This document shows positions 43,182-51,722 of a DNA stretch of 64,000 nucleotides, one piece after another (positions within the stretch are counted from its first letter, which is position 1; every line of letters starts with the position of its first letter). Source of the stretch: JAGPUQ01 sp050250395 (GTDB lineage Bacteria; Pseudomonadota; Gammaproteobacteria; Pseudomonadales; Porticoccaceae). The stretch is from positions 20,612 through 84,611 of the forward strand of contig JBFWOQ010000010.1 in assembly GCA_050250395.1 (NCBI GenBank). The letters are read 5' to 3'. The notes under the pieces are model-generated. The model did not search any database and was not told the DNA's origin. It was given only the letters and a program-made list of their open reading frames with translations. The translations under genes were made by a program, and so were the position numbers.

Positions 43182-43790
43182 GTGGAGCACTATGTGAGGC
43201 CGCCGAAAGAGTCGGTGTCGGACAGCAAACTGGTCCGGCGGGTACAGCAGGGTGACAAGACGGCGTTCGATCTGTTGGTGCTCAAATATCAGCATCGGGT
43301 GCGCGCCATCGTCAGCCGCTATATCCGCGATCATGGCGAAGTGGACGATGTCGTCCAGGATGCCTTCATCAAGGCGTATCGAGCGATCGGGAATTTTCGC
43401 GGAGATAGCCAGTTCTATACCTGGCTGTACCGGATCGCCGTCAACACCGCCAAGAATGCTCTGGTTTCCCGTGGCCGTCGGCCGCCGGCGAGCGACGTGG
43501 ATATCGACGACGCCGAGCATTTTTTCGATAACCAGGGACTGACCGACATCAATACGCCGGAGAATCTGGCGCTGCGCGACGAACTGCAGCGGGTCGTCGA
43601 CAAGGCCATCAATGATCTGCCGCAGGATCTCCGCACCGCGGTTACGTTGCGCGAATTCGAAGGTCTCAGTTACGAGGATATCGCCGCCGTCATGGAGTGT
43701 CCGGTCGGTACCGTCCGCTCGCGCATTTTCCGCGCTCGGGAAGCCATCGACCAGCAGGTCAGCGCGCTGATGGGCGAGGGCCAGTCGTGA
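43182..43790 (+). CDS. rpoE: RNA polymerase sigma-E factor (RpoE/AlgU)
   Basis: ECF sigma factor for envelope stress. The sequence VRRVQQGDKTAFDLLVLKYQ, DVVQDAFIKAYRAIGNFRGD (region 2, -10 recognition), NTAKNALVSRGRRPP and the region-4 helix YEDIAAVMECPVGTVRSRIF match RpoE/AlgU very closely. I use the GTG at 43182 because GGAAAG lies 7 nt upstream, giving 202 aa. A GTG at 43215 would give the 191 aa of Escherichia coli RpoE, so the true start is not settled. It is followed by its anti-sigma factor gene and by degQ/mucD. Confidence 0.92.
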   Translation: MEHYVRPPKESVSDSKLVRRVQQGDKTAFDLLVLKYQHRVRAIVSRYIRDHGEVDDVVQDAFIKAYRAIGNFRGDSQFYTWLYRIAVNTAKNALVSRGRRPPASDVDIDDAEHFFDNQGLTDINTPENLALRDELQRVVDKAINDLPQDLRTAVTLREFEGLSYEDIAAVMECPVGTVRSRIFRAREAIDQQVSALMGEGQS

Positions 43791-43908
43791 CGGAACCTTT
43801 CCAGTGGCGGTCGGTCCCACTGCCAGCGCCTGGATTGTGCCACCGGCAGGTGGCACGCTGTTGCTCGGCAAACACTTTTATTTGACAAAGACAGAGGTCT
43901 AGCCGCCC

Positions 43909-44568
43909 ATGAGTACTGACATCAATCAGGAACCCTGTGCCCGACTGTCCGCGTTGATGGACGGCGAAGTCGGAGATTTCGAACTGCGCCGCACGCTTGG
44001 GCAGATCGGCCAGGATCCCGAATTGCGGCGCAAGTGGAATCGTTATCACCTTGCGGCGGCGGCCATGCGCGGGGAATTGTCGTCCGTCGCACCCGATCTC
44101 TCGGGGCGGATTGCGGCGGCACTGGAACGTGAACCGGGCCCACGCAATCGAAGCGCGCTGCGTACCCTGGGTCGTGTCGCGGTGGCGGCCTCGGTGGCGG
44201 TCGTGACGGTCGTCGGCGTGCGGTATGTGGTGCCAACCACCGGCGCGGGAAGAGGTGCGGAAGTCGCCGTCAGTGGGCCGCTCGGCGGACAGCCGCTGGC
44301 GACGGGCCAGGTGGTGTCCTCATTGCCATCGCCGGTGGGAATGAGGCTTCCACCCGTGCATGTGACAACCGTAAGCGGCGCCGGCAGCGCGCCCCCGGGT
44401 CGCACCGGCGCGCTGGTTGTCGGCAGGTCGGCCACGGAAGAGCTCGAGGTCCGTCGTTATGTAGAGCAGCGCCTGTTGCGCCAGGCCGAGCGTAACGGAG
44501 CGAATCGGCAGGGTATGCTGCCGGTTGCGCATCCTCCCCAGCAGGCACCGGTGCCGGCAGGCCAGTGA
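43909..44568 (+). CDS. rseA: Sigma-E anti-sigma factor RseA/MucA
   Basis: 219 aa. The cytoplasmic sigma-binding domain is clear (ARLSALMDGEVGDFELRRTL, then LRRKWNRYHLAAAAMRGE), followed by one membrane helix (VAVAASVAVVTVVGVRYVV, about residues 90-112) and a periplasmic tail. On cell-envelope stress it would be cut by DegS and RseP to free sigma-E. No RseB gene follows, and the tail ends in proline- and glutamine-rich sequence. Confidence 0.88.
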   Translation: MSTDINQEPCARLSALMDGEVGDFELRRTLGQIGQDPELRRKWNRYHLAAAAMRGELSSVAPDLSGRIAAALEREPGPRNRSALRTLGRVAVAASVAVVTVVGVRYVVPTTGAGRGAEVAVSGPLGGQPLATGQVVSSLPSPVGMRLPPVHVTTVSGAGSAPPGRTGALVVGRSATEELEVRRYVEQRLLRQAERNGANRQGMLPVAHPPQQAPVPAGQ

Positions 44569-44889
44569 GTCGAGGACACCCGTGAGCGCCGCGGCTCCGG
44601 AAGGGTGGCGGCCGCCACTCTGGCCCCTTCACCGGTGGTGCCAGTAGCGGTTCTGGGGGACGTGCTTTCTCGCTGCGACTTCCATGCCATCTCCTTGGAG
44701 CCTCGTCGTATTGGCGGTTGCCGGTTGTGTGCATCCGGGCGCGCCGCCCGCGATGATCGCCAAGCGAATTGCGACGGGTATTTGTCCGGCGTCGAAGTAG
44801 TCATGGTCCGCGGTCTGGTCGCGGCCGGCTGAGGTGTGCCGGCGGCCTCGATCCGATCGTTGAATCCGAACCAAACAAAGAGGTGTTCA
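44569..44889. other. 321-bp gap where rseB would be expected
   Basis: I find no convincing gene here. rseB/mucB, which normally lies between rseA and the protease gene, is absent and I see no recognisable remnant of its 300-residue product. A 38-codon frame (44684-44800) starts with a lipobox-like LAVAGC, but lacks a positively charged N-terminus and a ribosome-binding site, so I do not call it. The start of degQ has its own AAAGAGG ribosome-binding site at the right end. Confidence 0.6.
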
Positions 44890-46269
44890 ATGGCTGAGTG
44901 GTGGCGATCGGCGTGTGTCGGGTGGATAGCGGCAGTCGCGCTTCTGATGGCGACGGGTGTCAGCGCGGCGGCGCTCCCGGATTTTACCCAATTGATTGCC
45001 GACAACTCGGCGGCGGTGGTGAAGATCACCACAACCCGCAAGGTGGCGAGCCGGCGTCCCCAGGACATGCCGCCCGACATGCCGGATGCCTTTCGGGATT
45101 TTTTCGGCCAGCGGCAAGGTCCGGAGCGCCGCGCGGGCGGCATGGGGTCCGGGTTTGTGATGTCCGCCGATGGTTACATCGTCACCAACAATCACGTTAT
45201 CGACAGGGCTGAAGAGATCAAGGTGCGTCTGATCGATCGTCGCGAGTTCGACGCCAAGGTGGTGGGGGTCGATGTGCGTTCGGATCTGGCGCTGCTAAAG
45301 ATCGATGCGGATGGTCTGCCGGCGATTCGCTTCGCGCGATCCGACAGCCTCAGGGTTGGAGAGTGGGTGGTTGCGATCGGTTCGCCTTTCGGACTCGATT
45401 ATTCCGCCAGCGCCGGGATCGTAAGCGCCATCGGGCGCAGTATTCCCACCGAGCGGGGGGAAGATTATGTTCCCTTCATCCAGACCGATGTGGCGATCAA
45501 TCCGGGCAATTCCGGAGGACCGCTGTTCAATCTCGACGGCGAGGTGGTTGGCGTCAATTCGCAGATCTACACCCGCTCCGGCGGGTCCATCGGCCTGTCG
45601 TTCGCGATCCCGGTCGAGGTGGTGCTGGAAGTCGTGACGCAGCTCAAGGACAGCGGTCGCGTCCAGCGCGGTTGGCTTGGCGTCTATATTCAGGATGTCG
45701 ACCGGGCGCTTGCCGAGTCCCTGGGGCTGGACAAGCCGCAGGGTGCATTGATCGCGCAGGTCGAACCGGACAGCCCGGCCGACAAGGCGGGACTGGAGGC
45801 CGGCGACGTCGTGGTGGTGTTCGGCGGACGCCCGATCGTGGATGCAAGCGATCTGCCCCATATCGTCGGGCAGATGAAGCCCGGCGCCGGTACCGACGCC
45901 GAAATCATTCGCAAGGGTAAACGCAAAGTGCTGAAGGTGGTCGTTATGAGCCGCCCCGGCGATGGTGACGAGGCTGCCGCGCGCACCGGGCAGGACCGGC
46001 TCGGAATGGATGTTGCCGACATCGATCCCAAGGTGCGGGACAACATGCGTCTCCCCGGTGGGGTACAGGTCGAGCAGGTGCATCCGGATTCACCCGCGGC
46101 GGACGCGGGGATCGAGCCGGGCGACATCATTGTGCAGCTCGGATACACCGCCATCGCCGATCTGGCTACCTATGATCAAGTGGTCGCCGAGTTGCCGGCC
46201 AACAGTCCGGTGGCACTGCGCTTCTTTCGTCGTGGACGCTCCATTTTCCGCACCATCGTGCCCGAATGA
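44890..46269 (+). CDS. mucD: Periplasmic serine protease, DegQ/MucD type
   Basis: 459 aa from the ATG at 44890 (AAAGAGG ribosome-binding site). The signal peptide runs to about residue 27 (VALLMATGVSAA). The trypsin-like domain has its triad: His in VTNNHVIDRA, Asp in RSDLALLKI and Ser in NPGNSGGPLFN. Two PDZ domains follow (GWLGVYIQDVDRALAESLGL; GVQVEQVHPDSPAADAGIEP). It degrades misfolded envelope proteins, and its location after rpoE-rseA and before lepA matches mucD of pseudomonads, where it tempers sigma-E activation. Confidence 0.94.
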   Translation: MAEWWRSACVGWIAAVALLMATGVSAAALPDFTQLIADNSAAVVKITTTRKVASRRPQDMPPDMPDAFRDFFGQRQGPERRAGGMGSGFVMSADGYIVTNNHVIDRAEEIKVRLIDRREFDAKVVGVDVRSDLALLKIDADGLPAIRFARSDSLRVGEWVVAIGSPFGLDYSASAGIVSAIGRSIPTERGEDYVPFIQTDVAINPGNSGGPLFNLDGEVVGVNSQIYTRSGGSIGLSFAIPVEVVLEVVTQLKDSGRVQRGWLGVYIQDVDRALAESLGLDKPQGALIAQVEPDSPADKAGLEAGDVVVVFGGRPIVDASDLPHIVGQMKPGAGTDAEIIRKGKRKVLKVVVMSRPGDGDEAAARTGQDRLGMDVADIDPKVRDNMRLPGGVQVEQVHPDSPAADAGIEPGDIIVQLGYTAIADLATYDQVVAELPANSPVALRFFRRGRSIFRTIVPE

Positions 46270-46274
46270 ACCCA

Positions 46275-46309
46275 CCGCCCCGCGGCACGCGAGCAGTGCC
46301 GCGGGGCGG
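46275..46309 (+). terminator. Strong hairpin terminator after mucD
   Basis: A perfect 14-bp stem, CCGCCCCGCGGCAC and its complement, with a 7-nt loop starts five bases after the mucD stop. The following ATTCTCCCCC is only weakly T-rich, so it may slow or stabilise rather than fully terminate. Confidence 0.65.
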
Positions 46310-46409
46310 ATTCTCCCCCGGGGTGCGCGCGGGGCGGCATGGCTAGGTGGGGGCAAATGCGCTAGACTCGCGCCTGCTTCCCTGCCCCTCCCGGTTTCGA
46401 GCCAGCCAA

Positions 46410-48212
46410 GTGCCCGACCTCGATCATATTCGCAATTTTTCCATTATCGCTCACATCGATCACGGCAAGTCGACACTGGCTGATCGCTTTATCCAGATCT
46501 GCGGTGGTCTGGCCGAGCGGGAAATGGCCGAGCAGGTGCTCGACTCGATGGATATCGAGCGCGAACGCGGCATTACCATCAAGGCGCAAAGCGTCACGCT
46601 GAATTATGTCGCCCGTAGCGGCGAGAGCTATCAGCTCAATTTCATCGATACGCCGGGCCATGTGGATTTTTCCTACGAGGTGTCGCGTTCGCTGGCGGCC
46701 TGCGAAGGAGCGCTGCTGGTGGTGGATGCCGCCCAGGGTGTCGAGGCCCAGTCGGTCGCCAATTGCTACACCGCGATCGCCCAGGGGCTCGAAGTCATTC
46801 CGGTGCTGAACAAGATCGACCTGCCGCAGGCGGATCCGGATCGGGTAGTAAGGGAAATCGAGGAAATCATCGGCGTGGAAGCGACCGATGCGGTGCGGTG
46901 CAGCGCCAAGACCGGTGTCAATGTGGATCTGGTGCTGGAGCAACTGGTCGCCCGGGTGCCGCCGCCGCAGGGCGATCCCGAGGCGCCGTTGCAGGCGCTG
47001 ATCATCGATTCCTGGTTCGACAAGTACCTGGGCGTGGTATCCCTGGTGCGCGTCAAGCAGGGCACGATCCGCTGCAAGGACAAGATCCTCGCCAAGACCG
47101 CAGGCAAGGCGCACGGCGTCGACAGTATCGGTATTTTCACCCCCAAACGCGTCGAAACCGGGGTGCTGCGCGCGGGCGAAGTCGGCTTTGTGGTGGCCGG
47201 TATCAAGGAGATTCACGGCGCTCCGGTCGGCGATACTTTCGTCCACGCCCAGGGCGCCGACCTGGTGCCGGCGCTGCCGGGGTTCCAGCAGGTCAATCCG
47301 CAGGTCTACGCCGGGTTGTTTCCCGTGGATTCGGACGACTTCGAGGCATTTAGGGACGCGCTCGACAAGCTGACCCTGAATGACGCCTCGCTGTTCTATG
47401 AGCCGGAAACCTCGGACGCCCTGGGCTTCGGTTTTCGGTGCGGATTTCTCGGCATGCTCCACATGGAAATTGTCCAGGAGCGTCTGGAACGTGAATACGA
47501 CCTCAATCTGATCACCACCGCGCCGACGGTTCAGTACGAAGTGCTGAAGACCGATGGCACGCTCGGGCATTACTCCAATCCATCGACACTGCCGAGTCCG
47601 AGTCAGACCGCCGAGATGCGCGAGCCCATCTGCGAGGCCAACATTCTGGTGCCGCAGCAGTATCTGGGCAACGTGATCGGACTCTGTGTGGAAAAGCGCG
47701 GCGTCCAGCTCGACATGCGCTACGTCGGCAATCAGGTGTCGCTCACCTACGAGCTGCCGATGAACGAGGTGGTCATGGATTTCTTTGACCGTCTCAAATC
47801 CGCGAGCCGTGGCTTTGCCTCGCTCGATTACCATTTCAAGCGCTTCGTGGCCGCCCCGCTGGTGCGACTGGATGTCCTCATCAATGGCGAGCGTGTGGAT
47901 GCCCTGGCCATCATCGTGCATCGCGACCAGGCCCCTTACAAAGGGCGCAACCTGACCGAGCGGATGAAGGAACTGATTCCGCGCCAGATGTTCGACGTGG
48001 CGATCCAGGCGGCGCTGGGCGGGCATGTGATCGCCCGCACTACCGTCAAGGCGCTGCGGAAAAATGTCACCGCCAAGTGCTATGGTGGCGATGTCACCCG
48101 CAAGAAAAAGCTGCTCGAAAAGCAGAAGGCCGGCAAGAAGCGCATGAAGCAGGTCGGTCGGGTCGATATCCCGCAAGAGGCGTTTCTGGCGGTGCTCAAA
48201 ACAGACGGTTGA
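46410..48212 (+). CDS. lepA: Elongation factor 4 (LepA)
   Basis: 600 aa from the GTG at 46410, in line with the family. It is a translational GTPase that back-translocates or remodels stalled ribosomes. G1 is AHIDHGKSTLADR, G2 is in RERGITIKAQSVTL, G3 is DTPGHVDFSYEVSR and G4 is NKIDLPQADP. The LepA-specific C-terminal domain is present (GRNLTERMKELIPRQMF; CYGGDVTRKKKLLEKQKAGK). It overlaps or touches lepB: the lepB ATG at 48224 follows 11 nt after the lepA stop, and lepA and lepB form one operon as usual. Confidence 0.97.
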   Translation: MPDLDHIRNFSIIAHIDHGKSTLADRFIQICGGLAEREMAEQVLDSMDIERERGITIKAQSVTLNYVARSGESYQLNFIDTPGHVDFSYEVSRSLAACEGALLVVDAAQGVEAQSVANCYTAIAQGLEVIPVLNKIDLPQADPDRVVREIEEIIGVEATDAVRCSAKTGVNVDLVLEQLVARVPPPQGDPEAPLQALIIDSWFDKYLGVVSLVRVKQGTIRCKDKILAKTAGKAHGVDSIGIFTPKRVETGVLRAGEVGFVVAGIKEIHGAPVGDTFVHAQGADLVPALPGFQQVNPQVYAGLFPVDSDDFEAFRDALDKLTLNDASLFYEPETSDALGFGFRCGFLGMLHMEIVQERLEREYDLNLITTAPTVQYEVLKTDGTLGHYSNPSTLPSPSQTAEMREPICEANILVPQQYLGNVIGLCVEKRGVQLDMRYVGNQVSLTYELPMNEVVMDFFDRLKSASRGFASLDYHFKRFVAAPLVRLDVLINGERVDALAIIVHRDQAPYKGRNLTERMKELIPRQMFDVAIQAALGGHVIARTTVKALRKNVTAKCYGGDVTRKKKLLEKQKAGKKRMKQVGRVDIPQEAFLAVLKTDG

Positions 48213-48223
48213 TGGGGACGGCG

Positions 48224-48982
48224 ATGGATGTTGATTTTCCTCTGATTCTGGTGATCCTGACGGCGATCACGGGCGTGGCATGGGGTTATGAGAAACTCGC
48301 GGCCCGGCGTCGCGCCGATGCCGGTGCGCGGCGCCCCTGGTATCTTGAGCTGACGGCGCCGTTCTTTCCGGTATTTTTTGTCGTCCTGATGCTGCGGTCC
48401 TTCGTGGTCGAGCCGTTTCAGATTCCTTCCGGATCCATGATCCCGACGCTGGAAGTCGGCGATTTCATTCTGGTCGACAAATTCTCCTACGGTCTGCGCC
48501 TGCCGGTCCTGGGCACCAAGGTAGTGCCCGTGGGCATGCCGCAGCGTGGTGACGTGATGGTCTTCTTTCCCCCCACCGACAAGCGTTATTTCATCAAGCG
48601 CGTCATCGGTCTTCCGGGCGATGACATCCGGGTCATCGATAACGCGCTCTATGTCAACGGCGAGATGGTGCCGCAAGCGCATGTTTCCTCGGGTTATCTC
48701 GAAATCGAACCCGGATTCTCCGTGATGACAGAGCAAATCGGCGATACGCCGCATTTGATCCGAAAGCGCGGCCAGGCAGGGCCGCTCGGCCGTAATTTTC
48801 ATGGCGTGGTGCCGGACGGGCAGTATTTCATGATGGGCGATAACCGCGACAACAGTTATGACAGTCGCGTCTGGGGCGCGGTACCCGAGCAAAACATCGT
48901 CGGTAAGGCAGTACTGATCTGGATGCACTGGGACAACTTTTTCAGCTTGCCGACCTTTGAGCGGGTTGGCAGAATTGATTGA
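48224..48982 (+). CDS. lepB: Signal peptidase I
   Basis: 252 aa from the ATG at 48224; an ATG 12 nt earlier overlaps the lepA stop and is also possible. It cleaves signal peptides of exported proteins on the periplasmic face of the inner membrane. There are two N-terminal membrane helices (LILVILTAITGVAWGY; FFPVFFVVLMLRSFVV), the catalytic serine in IPSGSMIPTL and the catalytic lysine in FIKRVIGLPGDD, followed by box E MGDNRDNSYDSR. Confidence 0.96.
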   Translation: MDVDFPLILVILTAITGVAWGYEKLAARRRADAGARRPWYLELTAPFFPVFFVVLMLRSFVVEPFQIPSGSMIPTLEVGDFILVDKFSYGLRLPVLGTKVVPVGMPQRGDVMVFFPPTDKRYFIKRVIGLPGDDIRVIDNALYVNGEMVPQAHVSSGYLEIEPGFSVMTEQIGDTPHLIRKRGQAGPLGRNFHGVVPDGQYFMMGDNRDNSYDSRVWGAVPEQNIVGKAVLIWMHWDNFFSLPTFERVGRID

Positions 48983-49003
48983 GCCGAAGAGAGGATTGAC
49001 GTC

Positions 49004-49372
49004 ATGGGCAGATCCGCCGAGCACGGCGTGTCCCTGTTGGGGATTCTGTTTGTTTTGTTGTTGGTGGGTTTTGCCCTGACTGCGCTGTTGCGCATTGGGC
49101 CGCTGTATCTCGACGATTACACGGTGCGCCAATCCTTTGCTGCCCTGGGCGATGGCGATGTGCGCAATCTGTCGGACCAGGCGATCCGGGAGAAGCTGTA
49201 CAAAAATTTTGTCGTCAACAATGTCGACAACATCGACCTGAAACAGGTCCGCATCGACCGCAACGCGGCGCGGATTCTGGTTTCGCTTTATTACGAGCGG
49301 CGCGTCGAGTTTCTGGGCAATCTCGATGTGGTCGCGAAGTTCAACAATGTCTACGACAGTTCCAGGGATTGA
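49004..49372 (+). CDS. DUF4845 membrane protein
   Basis: 122 aa with one N-terminal membrane helix (LLGILFVLLLVGFALTALL) preceded by a GVSLLG segment reminiscent of type IV pilin-like prepilin N-termini, and a periplasmic domain (YLDDYTVRQSFAALGDG). DUF4845 proteins are regularly encoded between lepB and rnc in gammaproteobacteria, as here, and have no settled function. The stop overlaps the annotated rnc region. Confidence 0.85.
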   Translation: MGRSAEHGVSLLGILFVLLLVGFALTALLRIGPLYLDDYTVRQSFAALGDGDVRNLSDQAIREKLYKNFVVNNVDNIDLKQVRIDRNAARILVSLYYERRVEFLGNLDVVAKFNNVYDSSRD

Positions 49373-49386
49373 GGTGCGCGACGGCG

Positions 49387-50082
49387 GTGACTGGGCCTGA
49401 CGGCACGAGCGGTGCCCTGGGTGGCTATGCGTTTGGCGACCCTGGCTTGTTGCGGCTTGCCCTGACGCATCGCAGCAGTGGTTCGCCCCACAATGAACGA
49501 CTCGAATTTCTGGGTGACGCCGTGCTGGGTCTGGCGATTGGCGAGCTGTTCTACCGGCGCTTGCCCGAACTGGACGAAGGTGCGTTGAGTCGCCTGCGCG
49601 CGCGCGTGGTCAGTGGCGACTATCTGGCCGGCGTCGCGCAGGCCCTGAATCTGTCCGACCGGGTGCGGTTGGGGCCGGGAGAACGCAAGAGCGGTGGCGC
49701 GCGGCGCAAAACCATTCTTGCCGGTACCCTCGAAGCGGTGATCGGTGCGGTGTATCTGGATGGCGGTTTGGCCGCCTGCCTCGCTTGCATCGAACGGTGG
49801 TTTGGGGATTCGCTTGCGGTGGTGAGCCGCGATCCGGACGACCGCGACGAAAAGACCCAGCTCCAGGAGCTTCTTCAGGCGCGCGGCGAGCCGCTGCCCG
49901 TCTACACCGTGGTGGCCATCTCCGGTCCCGAGCACGCGCGGCGGTTTGAGGTGTCCTGCGCGGCATCGCTGCTGGAAACTCCGGTTTCCGGCGCGGGCGG
50001 CAGTCGGCGCGAGGCGGAAAAACAGGCGGCGCTCGCGGCGCTCGCGGCGCTCGCGGTGCGCGCGGGGCGAGGGGCATCATGA
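49387..50082 (+). CDS. rnc: Ribonuclease III
   Basis: 231 aa from the GTG at 49387 (GAGG lies 12 nt upstream; a TTG at 49369 is an alternative). The catalytic signature ERLEFLGDAVLGLAIGE and the second metal site in ILAGTLEAVIGAVYLDGG are present. The double-stranded RNA-binding domain follows (DEKTQLQELLQARGEPLPVY, then SRREAEKQAALAALA). It processes rRNA and structured RNAs. Near its end three identical 9-bp units (50028-50054) encode an Ala-Leu-Ala run. It overlaps era by 4 nt. Confidence 0.95.
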   Translation: MTGPDGTSGALGGYAFGDPGLLRLALTHRSSGSPHNERLEFLGDAVLGLAIGELFYRRLPELDEGALSRLRARVVSGDYLAGVAQALNLSDRVRLGPGERKSGGARRKTILAGTLEAVIGAVYLDGGLAACLACIERWFGDSLAVVSRDPDDRDEKTQLQELLQARGEPLPVYTVVAISGPEHARRFEVSCAASLLETPVSGAGGSRREAEKQAALAALAALAVRAGRGAS

Positions 50083-50972
50083 CCAGACACTGTGGTTACA
50101 CCGCCATTGTCGGGCGGCCCAACGTGGGCAAGTCGACGTTGCTCAATCATCTGCTCGGACAGAAACTGAGCATTACCTCCCGCAAGCCCCAGACCACGCG
50201 CCACAATATTCTCGGCATCAAGACCCAGGACAGCCATCAGATGCTGTTTGTGGATACGCCGGGTATCAACAACGCCAAGAGCCGGGCCATCAATCGCTAC
50301 CTCAACCGTTCCGCCCTGAGCGCGATGCGCGATGTGGATCTGATCATTTTCGTCGTCGATCGTGACGTGTGGACCGATGCCGACGCGGCGGTGGCGCAGC
50401 AGGTCATGCAGGCTGGCTCCCCCGTGGTGGTGGTGTTGAACAAGGTCGATCGTCTGTCAACGCCGGCGGCGCTGCTGCCACGCATGGAGCAGCTATCCGA
50501 ATTGCTGCCGCACGCCGAATGCCTGCCGGTGTCCGCGCTCAACGGCAATAATCTCGACGCGCTTGAACGCATCGTCAAGGCGCATATGCCGGTGGGCGAG
50601 TTCTGCTTTGCCGAGGATCAGTACACCGACCGCAGCGAGCGCTTTCTGGTGGCCGAGATCGTGCGCGAGAAAATCACCCGGCAACTGGGGGCGGAGTTGC
50701 CCTACAGCACCGCCATCGAAATCGAGGAATTCCGCGACGAGGAAAAAATCTGCCATATCGGCGCGCTGATTCTGGTCGAGCGCGAGGGCCAGAAGCGAAT
50801 CATCATCGGCGACGGCGGGCAACGCATCAAGAAAATCGGCGAACAGGCCCGCCACGATGTCGAGGCGCTGCTCGGAAAAAAAGTGATGCTGCGACTCTGG
50901 GTGAAGGTCAAGAGCGGCTGGTCCGACGACGAGCGGGCGCTGCGCAGCCTGGGTTATCGGGATGAGCGCTGA
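50079..50972 (+). CDS. era: GTPase Era
   Basis: 297 aa. Era binds the 3' end of 16S rRNA and assists 30S assembly. G1 is GRPNVGKSTLLNHLLG, G2 is in KPQTTRHNILG, G3 is DTPGI and G4 is NKVDRL. The C-terminal KH domain (GQKRIIIGDGGQRIKKIG) with the RNA-binding GxxG-like loop is complete. It starts at the ATG at 50079 overlapping the rnc stop (ATGA) and is followed by recO in the usual order. Confidence 0.97.
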   Translation: MTRHCGYTAIVGRPNVGKSTLLNHLLGQKLSITSRKPQTTRHNILGIKTQDSHQMLFVDTPGINNAKSRAINRYLNRSALSAMRDVDLIIFVVDRDVWTDADAAVAQQVMQAGSPVVVVLNKVDRLSTPAALLPRMEQLSELLPHAECLPVSALNGNNLDALERIVKAHMPVGEFCFAEDQYTDRSERFLVAEIVREKITRQLGAELPYSTAIEIEEFRDEEKICHIGALILVEREGQKRIIIGDGGQRIKKIGEQARHDVEALLGKKVMLRLWVKVKSGWSDDERALRSLGYRDER

Positions 50973-50990
50973 CGCGCGGGAGCGTGGCGG

Positions 50991-51722
50991 CTGCTGAAAC
51001 GGGTACAAAATCAACCGGCCTATGTGCTGCACCGGTGTCCATACCGGGAATCCAGTCTGCTGGTCGATCTCTTTGCGCGGGAACACGGGCGACTGCGGGC
51101 GGTAGCGCGCGGCATCCGCGGCGGCAAATTCCAGGCGTTGCAGCCGTTCGTCGCGCTGGAAGTGGCCTGGAGCGGCAGCGGCACCTTGAAGACGCTGACC
51201 CAGGTCGAGGTCGCGGCGCCCAGCTCGCCACGCTTGGCGGGGCGCGCGCTTTACCTTGGGCTGTATGTCAACGAGCTCCTGGTGCGCCTGCTGCACGAAT
51301 ACGATCCTCACCCTGGGCTCCATGCCCGTTATCGGCAACTGCTGCAAGACCTGGCCGGCTCGGGCGACGCCGAGCCTCTGCTGCGCCGGTTCGAACTGGC
51401 GCTGCTCGCGGAGCTCGGCTACGGCCTGACACTGGATCGCGACGGTCATACCGGTCTCAGGGTCGTGCCGGACGTCGATTATGTGTATGTCGCGGACACC
51501 GGACTGGTGCGCAGGGACGCAGCGAACGGCGACGCTGCGCGCCAGCGGCTGAGCGGCCGCCATCTGCTGGCCATGATGGCGGAAGACTATAGCGAAGCCG
51601 GCGTCCGCCAGTGCGCCAAGGAGCTGTTGCGTGCGGCTCTGGCCGACCATCTCGGCGGTCGTCCGCTGCGCAGCCGCGAGCTGTTCCGCAAGCCGGCGAC
51701 TACAGGCGGCGGCATTCCATGA
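50991..51722 (+). CDS. recO: DNA repair protein RecO (probable CTG start)
   Basis: RecO loads RecA on gapped DNA with RecR. The reading frame shows QPAYVLHRCPYRESSLLVDL, FAREHGRLRAVARG and the C-terminal region ending GGRPLRSRELF. No ATG, GTG or TTG lies in frame between the era stop and residue 12 of the conserved N-terminus. The first standard start (GTG 51024) would cut off the conserved QPAY segment, whereas the CTG at 50991 is preceded 8 nt earlier by GGGAG and gives 243 aa, practically the 242 of the Escherichia coli protein. I therefore use it, knowing that CTG starts are rare. Confidence 0.8.
   Translation: MLKRVQNQPAYVLHRCPYRESSLLVDLFAREHGRLRAVARGIRGGKFQALQPFVALEVAWSGSGTLKTLTQVEVAAPSSPRLAGRALYLGLYVNELLVRLLHEYDPHPGLHARYRQLLQDLAGSGDAEPLLRRFELALLAELGYGLTLDRDGHTGLRVVPDVDYVYVADTGLVRRDAANGDAARQRLSGRHLLAMMAEDYSEAGVRQCAKELLRAALADHLGGRPLRSRELFRKPATTGGGIP

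Noticed and set aside
44684..44800. 38-codon frame with a lipobox-like LAVAGC in the rseA-mucD gap
   Set aside because: No ribosome-binding site, no basic residues at the N-terminus and no recognisable similarity; could be chance.
50028..50054. Three identical 9-bp units near the rnc 3' end
   Set aside because: They encode an in-frame Ala-Leu-Ala run at the edge of the RNA-binding domain; more likely coding low complexity than a regulatory repeat.
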